64,000 bases of DNA, taken from positions 703,716-767,715 of the forward strand of contig VZTJ01004103.1 in assembly GCA_013397795.1 (NCBI GenBank), given 5' to 3'. The notes beneath the pieces were generated by a model. That model was not told the origin of the DNA. It worked only from the letters and a program-made list of their open reading frames with translations, and made no database searches. This document shows positions 9,387 to 20,520 of this stretch, one piece after another; within the stretch, counting starts at the first letter, position 1, and every line of letters starts with the position of its first letter. The DNA is from Orthonyx spaldingii (lineage: Eukaryota > Chordata > Aves > Passeriformes > Orthonychidae). A program made the position numbers and the translations under genes.

Positions 9387-11634
9387 AGGGAAAAGGGAAA
9401 AAGTATATGCTGTTGCTCAGGAACAGGGATGCTTCTAAGAAGCTCTGACTTTCTGGTGGCAGGCAGTTTGAAAGGATTTGCTTTGCCTAATGAAAACCAC
9501 AGTGTTATATTGAATTTGGAAAGAGGAAGAGCACATCCAGCACATGGCTGCAGCACTGTTATAAATGGAAAAGGAATCACTATCTTGGGCTGTTTTGTTT
9601 CATTTGGGATTAATCTGCAATTCAGGATTATGTTATTCAACTGTACTTCATCTGAATGAACGACTTACGCTCCAGAGGACCCCATTGCCTTATGAGTCAT
9701 AAAAACTATGAGGTTGCCTAGGCAATTAAATCAGTATCTTTTTTCTCTTGTTGCAGTAACATTTTCAACAATAATGCTAAGGAGCTCAGATAGATTTCAC
9801 TGGTCTGGCAACAGCTGAGCATTTTCTTGTTAGGTAGCTCCTGCCAATCCCATTTTAGTTATTTTCAAGAAGTAAAGTAGCTTTATTTCTTAGTCTTATA
9901 TTGAGTGAGAGGTTGAAATGTTAATCTCAGTGGATTAGCGGTGTATCCTTTGAGAAAAAGGAAAGCTTGCATTTTTCTTGCTCCCCTGAGTGCTGGATGC
10001 AATTGTTTGAGAAATCTTGATTTTCATCAGCTAGATACAAGGGAATGCGCCAGTAAGCCTTGAATGATCTGTCAAAAGAGGTTGACTTTATTGCAGCCAT
10101 TTTGGAAACTTGTTTGAACGGATAGTTTTTCCCCAGGTGTTTCTTTGCTTGATTTTTAGTGCATTTCACATGAGACAGTGAAAATGGATCACCACAGGAT
10201 TATTAGTGATTCAGAACTTCTTGGAGAGCTATATTCCAGCCATAAGTTTGCTAAAATAATGTCTGGAATATGAATTGCTGCACTTTTATGATATGGTGTA
10301 TCTGTTGTTTAAATACATCGCTTGTCTTATCCTCTCCCAACATATGTGTTTATACTGTAGAGTTTATATAGTGAGTGAAAATAATAATACAGTCTCACTG
10401 AATGAGGTTAATTGCAGTTCAGTCATACTGAAATCAAGGAGTAAGAAGTGGGATGGAATAGCAAGCGAGACTAATTCTGTTCTCATGGACACTGGATTTA
10501 CCTACACTGACTGAAGTGTGGGCACTTATCAGGAGTAATTCCAAGTACAAATGTGCACACTGCCTTAGTCTGAATGAATTTTCTCTTTCATTAATGTATC
10601 TCTAAGTTTTGCTAGTTGCTTGTGGAGTCAGCACAGATGTATCCCTCTCACTGTTCCCTTTTCCCACAATTTTTTGTGTCTGTCTGGTTGCTCTGCAGCT
10701 CCACGCATACAAAAGATGAGTGGCCATGACTAACAGTGGATAGCTGGAGCTAACAGGCAAACAGTGAGGTGACAATCTGAAATTTCAGGTTGTCTGCACT
10801 CAGATGAGACTATGGAGAAATCTCTGCTGCTTGAACCTCTATTAATAGGATAAAATTCTCTGGTGCTTTCAGCTAGGAAGAGATAAAGTTTCCTCTGTTA
10901 AACCTGGCGACTTGATCTGAAAATCAGGTTCATTGTGGAAACTAGAACTCTGTCTGGTTAAGAAATGGGTCTGTAATTAAATGGGGAAGACTCTGCCCTT
11001 CTACAAGTGCTGTTCACAGAAAATCTTGCTGAATTGTCTCACAAAATACTTCTGCTCCTTGCTCAAAGGTTTTTGGCCACAAAGCTGCATTATATTTTGA
11101 CAAATCATTGTCCCCATTACAAATTCTTTTCATGCAGACATTTCAAACGTAGCTTGAGGGACTTCCTTTCTGCTTCCTCACCAGTTTTTGAAGGTGAGGG
11201 TAACTTTTTTGGTCTCTTGCTCAAACAAAATGCAGCAATCTTCTTATGCTGCAGATCTCTGCTGGCAAGAATATGAGCGTGGGTTTTCCTTCTCTTCGTC
11301 ATGTAAAATCCTAAGTAACTAGAAAGTTTGTAGCTAGAAAGTTCTGTACTGGGGCCTGTCAGTTTCACTATCAGTTTCCTTTTGTTTTGTTATTTTTTTA
11401 AATACCTAGTGTTTATACCAAGGATAGACTTATGTGGTACAAGGCTGGGTTATGACCACCAACAAATGTAGCTTCATTAATTTCAGAGGCAGCACATGCC
11501 AGAAGCTGATCTGCTTCTGTGTTAAAAATATGTTGACACAGTAGGGTGAGACTCTAGGATGAACAGACCTTGATCTCATCTTACTTGATGGCACGCTTTT
11601 TTGTGGGGTTGTTTCTTTTTTGCTTTGTTTTTGA
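9387..11634. other. Intronic stretch, nothing recognised
   Basis: AT-rich unique-looking sequence between the older LTR and the gapped T tract. I see no exon, repeat family or RNA structure. Short frames here are ordinary for this composition. Confidence 0.5.
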
Positions 11635-11682
11635 TTTTTTTTTTTTTTNNNNNNNNNNNNNNNTTTTTTTTTTTTTTTTTTT
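11635..11682. repeat. Poly(T) tract with a 15-N assembly gap
   Basis: T runs flank an N block at 11649-11663, so the true tract length is unknown. On the minus strand it is poly(A), but nothing to its right on the + strand looks like the body of a retroposed copy, so a homopolymer assembly break is the simpler reading. Confidence 0.85.
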
Positions 11683-14600
11683 GTGAAGCTAAATAATTTG
11701 AATAACTTTGAGGCTTTCCATTTCCCTTCCATATAGCAATATGACTCTTTCCTGTAGAGAGATTAACACGATGCCTTACTTGAAAACAAATTGGCAAGAT
11801 TCTTTCAGGTAGATGTTTTTTTGCTTGGCTTTTGTTACGATATTTTAGATAAGAACGCTGACAGCCAAATGTCACCAACTGTAGGCAGATATCCGCATAA
11901 ATATCTATTACACACAAATGTGTGGCAATTTCCTGCCTTGGCAACTGTTTTTGAACTAAAGACCTCTGCTACTAAAAGCATGGGCTTCGAAGTTTTAAGT
12001 TAGAAGTGCAGCCTGGTAGCTGGTAACAAAAGCAGTTGTTATCCTGGTGTAGGCAGTAGAATGAGATGTGCCATATGCCTTTCACAAGCACGGGAAGAGG
12101 CGAAACTGTTCAGCTGCTAACTTTTGTCCTTTGCTTGTCCTGAAATATTTCTGTATGAATCTTTTTCTCTGCCCCCCTGCTCATGTTATATGCTAATTCT
12201 TTGTAGTAAACATGGCTATTATATAAAATGTTCCAAATCTTAAAAAAAAAGTTAAAATGCCTAATTTAATTACTTACTATATAAACATTTCTATCATTTT
12301 GTGGTCTCAAGAATAAAGTTTTAAATTTGCATTTATGAGAAACATTTGCAAAGAAAATGAATTCAAGTGGCAAAGTGCCTTTGTGTGGACTATTAATCTG
12401 CTTTCTTTTACTGGTCAGCTTATTTTATCAGTACTTGGTTTCGTTGCCTTTTTTTTTTTTTAGGGAAATCAATAGATAACGGTATTGTGATCAAATTTAC
12501 TTTGTCTCATTATTTTCACTGGATTGCTTGGGATTTACTCACTGGAGCAAGGCAAGGAAAATCTGGTCTTTTGTCTTTGAAGTTTCATATTCACTAGTAC
12601 CAATGCAGAACACATTTCATTTGTGGAGGCCAGGCTGAGGTTAAGTTGGTTTTAAAGATAACAGTAGATTCCAGCGTCCTTGCATTTGTTTTGTATTTGG
12701 TGACAGTCACTAAATCAGGGGAAGGAATGTTCAAACAACACACTTGAGGAAAAGTGTTTTTTATAGAAAGGGCCCATTCCTGCTAATAGCCAGTAACTGC
12801 ACACAACCCCACTGACATTAAAAGTCCATTAGCTAAGCCAAGTTTAAACACCAGCTGATGCTATGTCAGCTAAATGTATATTGGAATTTTTCATGTAACA
12901 CAGCAATAGCACTTCTGTAATTTTCCTAAAACTATGTACATTAAGAAAAGCAAATGTCATCTGATAGTAGTAAGATGAAGAGTTCACATTAAAGTAGGCA
13001 GAATTGTAATCAAACTGAAGTCACCATCTGGTTGCATTAACGAGAAACAAAAATGGATACAAGAAAAGCAGGGAGTGTCAAGTTTCTGAACTAAAGCTAG
13101 ATTAACAAAATCTAGTGTGCAGGCTTCTGTAATGCAGGATAAGCACAGAGCTGCTTATCTGCTTGGTTTCTTATCATTAAATATAATATGACCTTGTTTG
13201 AGAAAAGTTTATACTGAAGTCCGTAAGATGCTTTCTCATGTGGAGCACTGGGTTGCCATGGAAGAAGGTTGTTACCTGGCTCTTTAGGAAATATGTCTCA
13301 TTACAGTAGTGTGAAAACCTTTAAATGGGTCACGTTTGTATGCCTATGGTCTGAAATTCTAGTTAACCAGTGGCACAGCAAATAGCATTCACCCACCTCC
13401 ATGTATCAAAAAGAGGGTTGAAAATTATGGTGAAGAAATGGTGTGTGCTTGGTAGTGAGGAGTATTGCAGGTGATGAATTTACTGTTCATCTTCAGAAGC
13501 AGCCAGCACGCTGAGGTCCCGGTACTGCGCTCTTGGCACCCGCAGAAGCACAGTTTAGCACCCGGTTTGGCAGTGGGTCCAATGCAGAGAACTCACTTTG
13601 AAGTCTGCTTCGAAAATAGACCTCGTGCTGTAAAGCCATTGTGGAGACAGGCAAAGGGTGGCTTAGTAAGTTAATGTGAGAACTGGAACAGAGGGGTAAT
13701 TAGTTGCTCACTGACACGCTCCCAAGTCTGGTGAAGTGTCTCTGTAACCTCCTGCGCCTCTGCTGGGTCATTATCTGTCCATTAGCGAAGCCTTGTACTG
13801 ACAGGAGCACTGCTAAAACGCTTGATGTGGGCAGGCAAACCCACTGCAAACATCCTGTGAATGTATCTCGAGGGCTCCCTTACACGCCTATCCCACTGTG
13901 TTAGTAGTGCAAAACTCTCAAATGTGTCATGAGGCCGAGCCTGATTTTTTTTTTTTTTTTTGTCTTCCTTGCTGAAGGAGCTGACATCAGTAGCGTGCCC
14001 AGAGCAGATTGTGTGTTTGTGAACCACAGGGTTTAAGGAGAGTAATTTAATTGCATTTTTCCCCCTTCTGGAACATAACATGTAAACATATTACTGAACT
14101 GAAGCCTGGTTTTAATTACAAGCAGTAACTTTTTCATGTTGACAGATTTTCACATGGAAAGCTTTACTGAAAATGAGAGGAGACCTTTTTGCCATCGTTA
14201 GTTCTTGCTGCTTAGTGCTTTTATCAAGTACAGTAAAATACGGTTTATAATTAATTCAAAGCTTATATGGACATGTTTAATATAATTACCAAACAAAATC
14301 CTGTTTACTGACATATTGCTTGTGAAACCAGCCTGAATAATCTGGTCTCTGGCACACATAAATCAGGCAGTAATAACAGCTGTAAATATTTCATAATATA
14401 CTTAGAGTGCTTTGATTTTAATACTGAATCCACTTTTGGGTTTTAACCATAAAACATAGGTCAAAAATTACTTTTACCATATGTTCTTTCCTAATCTCTT
14501 GCACTACTTTGCCTGAAAGTTATTTAAAAAAATCATTATTGTATTTTATTATAAAAAAAGTAAATATATACATGTTCATGAGCTAGGAAAATTATGTAAT

Positions 14601-16287
14601 TAAATTATGCTGGAGCTAACAAAATGACGCCATTCACATTGGCACGGGACAATTGCTTCAAGGCAACCATGAATATATTTCATTGGAAAAGACATTGCAG
14701 TGCCAATACTCTTTGTCTTTCTCAAAGTTTTACTATTTTTATCTGTCTGGATGTCTGTATATTGTACACTAAGCCTGAAAGACGTTCATAAGATACTAAG
14801 AAGCAGCTGGTTATGCAGCTAATTCAGGTGGCTAAAATCCTGGGAAAGTGTCCAGGAGCCAGACTGCTGGGGGACCTATGATACTGTGTCATGTGCTGAG
14901 CCCCCTCTTTCTGGGAAGGCTTTGAACCTGTATTTAAATAGAGGGGGGGAAAAAAAGTGACCAATTGTCTGTGTACTGCAGAATATTTGGGGCTGCATGA
15001 GGCTACTAAACCATTGAACATTCAAACGGTGTGTATGGTTTGTCCAGTTCAGAAAAGGACCTTGGAAGTTCAAGATAGGGTTTATGATTATCCCGCCAGT
15101 CATTTTCCCCTGCATCAAACAAAGACCTTAGAAAGCAGTTGTGCAAAAGACAACATTTTGCAATTTTTGTTTACTTGGAAATGTTCTTTAACTTCTAAAA
15201 TAAGAAATAAAGTAACTAAAGTATTATTAAAAAGGGAAATTTGAAAAATATCCACTTTGGGAATTTTTTTACCCTTGTTCTGCAGTTGGATTCCCCTCTA
15301 AAGTTGACATAAATTGTCAAAGTTTTTGGCTGTTGCACTCTCTGGAAAAAAAAAAAAAAAATCAGCCTCCAAAACTGTGCCAAGCTCCTTCATGAATGCT
15401 GTCTCCTCTGAGCTACGAACGGCTCAAGCTTAGGATCCACCCTCCGAAATGAAAACCACAACTAACAATTGTGAGGTAGGAAATAGCATTGGGATATGTT
15501 GCAACAGTCATTTTTTTTTTTTTTCCCCTACCTCCTTGAGGGGATAAACAAAGCCTGTTTGTGTAAAGGGAGCTCCTTGGCCTTGCATTTAGATGGTCAA
15601 TATTTTAAGATAGATCAACTTATTTTGATCTGTGTAAAACTGTGCTTGTGATCGGTATAAAGTGTCGCTATCAGCATCCTACAGGCACCTAGGGATCGGT
15701 GGCTAAGATTTGCAAAGGTGTTGCTACAAAGTATTTAGTAAGTCACTCTCTCTAGGAGAGATCACAGGGGTGCCTGAATGCAACACTTTAATTTTGGAAA
15801 GCTGAAGTCTCAATTCTTAACTTTCTGTAGTATGAGAACTTGCACTGAAGTGTGAGTCTGCTTAAGAACATTGTGGTGCATGAACAACATTAAATTGCTT
15901 TGTTATGTGTATGTGCAGGCTGCATCCAGACACTGTCATTGGGAAGTTATTAGTATATATCATTAACTAACCACAAGGAATTTCTGGACTGAAATAGCTT
16001 ATGTAAGCCTACATGTTTCCTTCCCACAAACCCAGCTTAAAGGTTCATGCAAGTCTCTTGCTAAGGAAGTTTCTTACTGCCCATGAAATATCATTTGGGA
16101 AGATGCACTTACCTGCAAGAGTACAGAGCTTTACCTGGCCATAGTCCAACCTTCAAAAGTTAGTTCTTCCGACTTGTGCTCTGTGCTGTTTATCAAATGC
16201 TGTGTTGTTTCATGTTAGATGATGTGACCTTTAGATTTCAGCTGCTGCCATAATTTAATTGACAGCATGAGTCTTCCTGTAGGAGCC
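11683..16287. other. Intronic stretch with homopolymers, no gene recognised
   Basis: Very AT-rich in places (14200-14640). Homopolymers occur at about 12451-12462 (T), 13945-13961 (T), 15346-15361 (A) and 15511-15524 (T). The patch at 13490-13640 is richer in CpG than its surroundings but has no recognisable frame. No repeat family could be named. Confidence 0.5.
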
Positions 16288-16851
16288 TGTTGTGGTTTAA
16301 CCCAGCAGGTAGCTCACACCACACAGCCGCTGGCTCACTCCGCCCCCGCACTGTGGGATGGGGGAGAGAATTGGAGGGGGAAAAAAAAAGTAAAATTTGT
16401 GGATCGAGATAAAGGTGGCTTAATAGCACAGAAAAGGAAGGGAAAATAACAGTAATATTAATAACAACAATACAGTAATTAGACTATACGAAACAAGTGA
16501 TGCACAGTACAATTGTTCACCTGCTGAGTGATGCCCAGCCAGTTCCTGCACAGCAGCCCCTGTCTGGTTTTCCCCCTCACTTGTACACTGATCATAACAG
16601 GATGTGGTATGGAATATCCCTTTTGGGGTCAGATGTCCTTGCTGTGTCCCCTCCCAACTTATGTAACCCCAGCCTCCTTGCTGGCAGGGTGGGGTGAGAA
16701 GCTGAAAAGTCCTTGACTCAGTATAAACACTGCTTAGCAACACCTAAAACATCTGTGTGCTGCCATCATTAGTCTCATCCTAAATCCAAAATAAAGCACC
16801 CTACCTGCTACTAGGAAGCAAATGAACTCTATCCCACCTGAAACTGGGACA
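16288..16851 (-). mobile_element. Solo LTR of an avian endogenous retrovirus (ERVL-like), antisense to UNC5C
   Basis: The element is 564 bp. It starts TGTTGTGGTTTAACCC and ends AACTGGGACA on the + strand, so it has TG...CA termini on both strands. It is flanked by a perfect 5-bp duplication GAGCC (16283-16287 and 16852-16856). Five-base duplications are typical of ERVL-type class III elements, while ERVK usually makes six. On the minus strand the layout is TGTCCCAG start, decayed TATA region near 16575, decayed ATTAAA-like signal (ATTAAG) near 16421, then U5 with TTTATCTCGATCCAC and a poly(T) run. No internal retroviral sequence is present, so it probably arose by LTR-LTR recombination. The family name needs a repeat library. 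Confidence 0.88.
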
Positions 16852-19800
16852 GAGCCAAAATTGTTAATGAGAATTTGTGCCACACCAGGTTTTCATGACT
16901 CAGGCCAACAGCCATGATTTGTGTGTATGAAGACCAAATAGTTGTTGCAGTGTAGGTCTGGAGTTCAGAAAGGCCAAGGGTGTTTTCGTTAGCGAGGAAA
17001 TGGAGACCAGCTGCTTTATTTATGCTTATAAATATATATTACTGTATTTAGGTACACAGGTAAATTGTGTGTGCTGCTTAGCCCCATCTGTTCCCAATAT
17101 ATTTCAGCCTACAGGCTGTAGGTTTTGAAACTTTCGATTATGCTCGGAATGGTGAACTAAGTAGAAGAGCTGGCCTTCACAAAGTATGTTTGCAGCTGAA
17201 CCTCTCACTTTGTGTAAACCAGCACAGCTTCCCCGAGTTCAGTGTCTCAGTTCTGCTCCAGCTGAGGGCTGTTAACAGTCTGGGTTTCTGTAAGACTCTA
17301 TTCCTGGAGGAGAGATTTCTATCTGGTCTGTTTGGACAGAAAAAATTTCCATGACTCCAAGAACACTTTTAAAAGAACCGGGGAGAAAAAGGAGCAGATG
17401 CTGCAAAGTACATCAGAGAGCAGTCCCAATGTTAACAAAGAGAGAGATTATTTACTACTAAAATGAGGAGGAAAATGTTTGTATCTTTACAGGATCTTGT
17501 CCCACTTAGGAGAGCCTAAAGAAAAGATAGGTATCTAGAAGGACAATTATTGGTTAAAATGCCGGTTTATGACTACAAATTGTTTGAGGCTTTTTATTTA
17601 AAAAAAAAAAAATTCTTTGGAAGTTTTTGCAATCACCCACTATCCCCCTGATGCAAAGCCTCTTCAAAGACTTAATAATTAAAATAAAAAGGCTCTGTGT
17701 TCACATTGCCTCAACCCTCTGCAGTTTTTTGTTCTCAGAACATCACCCTACTTCTGAACAAAACCTAAGATGAATTTTTCTGTGTACCATCAAGACCATC
17801 TTCCTCACTATGACAATGACTGGTCACTTTTGATCATCATAGAGAGTATTTACAGAAACAGAAATAAAACTTGGTTGTCCTCATTGTCTTCCATCAAAGT
17901 AGGCAATGGAAAATTAAAATGCAAAAAACCGAACCTGCTAGGAATAGTGATTTCAAATATTAGTAGAAAACATACGTTTCTTCATAGAATTGAGAGTTTT
18001 GAGTACACTGCAGGCTTTATTTTTATCTTCCTGGCTGGTAGGACAAACACTGCACTGTATAAAGAAGTTCAAGCATCCTCTTCTCCCCAAAATACAAAGT
18101 ATAGACTAAACATTCTTTTCTTTTGCATGAAAACTTGGGATGGGAACAAACCTGTGGGATTTGAGTCTGGAGAAACGCAGAAGCAGAGTAGTATGTGTTT
18201 ACCAGCCACTTCAAAACCACGAGACAGACACAAACGCATGCAGGCAGCCTGTTTAAAGGTCGGGTGTGGTGTGCATGGATATTTGAGTCCTGAAGGAGAA
18301 GGCAGTGATAAAGGAGCTGCTGCTCCATTTTTTTAGGACACCAGCATGCACGAAGAGGACTGGTCTGGCCTAATGATTCTGAGTGGCCCCACAATCATCC
18401 CACACCACTAGTTGTTTGCAATCGAGTGGACTGAATGTGGCCCTGACATAAGAGACTTTGGGCTTCCCTGCCTCAGGATCCTCAGATCAGTCTGGAAGAC
18501 TATTCAGGATGAGCTAAGGCAGGCAGGGAGGAAAAACTTCTTGAAAACCAAAAAAAAAGTCACATGAACTTAAGATTTGGGACTTTTTAAAATAAATGTG
18601 TCATCATCTAAATGAACTATAATATTGTGGCTATGAGACACATTAAGCAACAAAGGTACTTTAAAAAGAAGAAAAAAATTTACTGTTGCCACCAGGTTAT
18701 CTCTTGATGTTGTTTGGTTTGGATTGTTTGTTTCTTTGGTTGTTTTTAATGTGAGACTGTTCCTTATCCACCAGAGCAAACTTGCAGAAGTGGGAGAGGG
18801 GACTTAGAATAATTTTCTGAATTGGTCCATCTAGCCATTAAAAAGATATCATTAGGCCATTATCATATTTGAAAGCGAGAGGAAACCATAGAACCCAAAG
18901 GCAATGTAAAGTGGGATCCCACAAGTTGTCTGAGTGAGGAATTTGCAGCAAAATAGATGGAAAGTATCCAAGAAAAGGCCATGGATCAGGCCCTTGTTTT
19001 TGAGTGCTAACACTGGTGCCAGGACAGAGCTATTTGTTATCAACTCTCCTGCTGGGATGCTTTAGGAAAATGTCATTTTGGTGTGGTTGCTGGGTATGCT
19101 AAGCTGTAAATTACATAAAAGGAACTGAAAAAGTCAGTTTAAGCACTGTGGACTTTCATGCACAAGGAAAAATGTCAAGGGAAAATTTGAAGCAAAATGG
19201 GATTAAAGGCACAGTTCTGTAGACATCCTTTGCCTTGTCAGCAGTCCTATTAACCTTTGAATTGTGATGACACTTACACAAGGATCTGTGCTTCATTGTT
19301 TGAGTAATCCCACACTTCTAATATGCAGCCTTGCAAGGTTGTGTGTAGCCTAAAATGAGTAGTCCCAACAAAGTTTCCCAATAGGATCAAAACCAGATCC
19401 TTAGGAAGGAGTTCAGACCAGAAACATAACTTCTCTGAAGAATTCTTCATCTAAACTCCCTGTTGCAGGAGCTCTTATCAGAGAAGTTTTGACAATGCAT
19501 ATTGATTAAGTTTCCCTTTTTTTGTGTCTTAAAGAGTAAATCGAAAGGTCATTTTTTACATTGACGTGCAAGGAGTTTTATTGATTCTCTTTTATGAGGC
19601 ATTAATGAAATCTATAGAAGCCTAACAAGATTGTATAGTTAACCTTGGCAAGATTGCCTTTTCTTTTTACATGTGCAGAAAAGGGAAAGTAGAATGTTTC
19701 ATTTTGGCGGTTTAAATTATGCGGGAGCGAGTGAATTTTGCAGAATTAAGTACCTCTTAGCACAGAAAAGAGAGCATGATATATCTATACTAACCCTTTC

Positions 19801-20430
19801 ACTCCGAAATGTGCTTAGCAGAGATTTTTGGGGGGAACACTTTGTTTTCCTGCCTAATGGTGCCACATATTTATCACTATGAAAACATGCAGAGAAGTCA
19901 ATCACTCACGATGTGTGCCAGAAATGCCTTCCACAGTCACAACGGTGGTATGTCAAGAGTCTGTCTCACTTTAAAAGAACAGGCAGGATTTATTCTGGAA
20001 ATGTACCAAAATGGACCAATCTGTCTCAAAAATATGAAGCTGGGATCAATTTTGCAAAGTTAAAATAAACAGTAGTCATACTTGACCCAGTATATTAAGC
20101 TAGCAGAGGAAGAAATGTAAAGAGCTGGGGGTATCTATGGATTTCACTTGGTAGAACATTAAATATGATACATTGGATTAAAAAATTATCCACTAACCTA
20201 AAAACTATGCATAATAAAATTTGGGATGACTTTTCAGTGTACTGTTCCATTACTTTCTTAAACATATTTTCTTTTTATGTCACTTAAATTAATGAAGGCT
20301 GTCTTGGCTATGAAATACAAAGCTCATGCCCCCTGAGAAAGGGTGCCTTTGCATAGTGAAAGCTCAGAAGCCTTTGAGTGAATGTCGTGCATTTTTATTT
20401 GCAGTAGGAAAAACATTTTGGAGAGAGACA

Positions 20431-20520
20431 AGTATAATTATCTCCATTTTTAGATGGAAACCAGAGGAGCGGGAGGCAGGACCGGGGAGTGAGCGGACAC
20501 AGGAATTCCCCTCTGGTGGG
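20431..20520 (-). repeat. Possible MIR SINE remnant
   Basis: The words TATAATTATCTCCATTTT and TAGATGGAAACCAGAGGA follow the order of the MIR segment TTATCCCCATTTTACAGATG then GAAACTGAGGC. The remainder is too diverged to follow by eye. It is a weak call. Confidence 0.3.

Noticed and set aside
14811..15130. Possible LTR, because of TATTTAAATAGAGGGGGGG next to an A run
   Set aside because: TATA-like word and G/A run occur, but no TG...CA boundaries with target duplication and no match to the two recognised LTRs.
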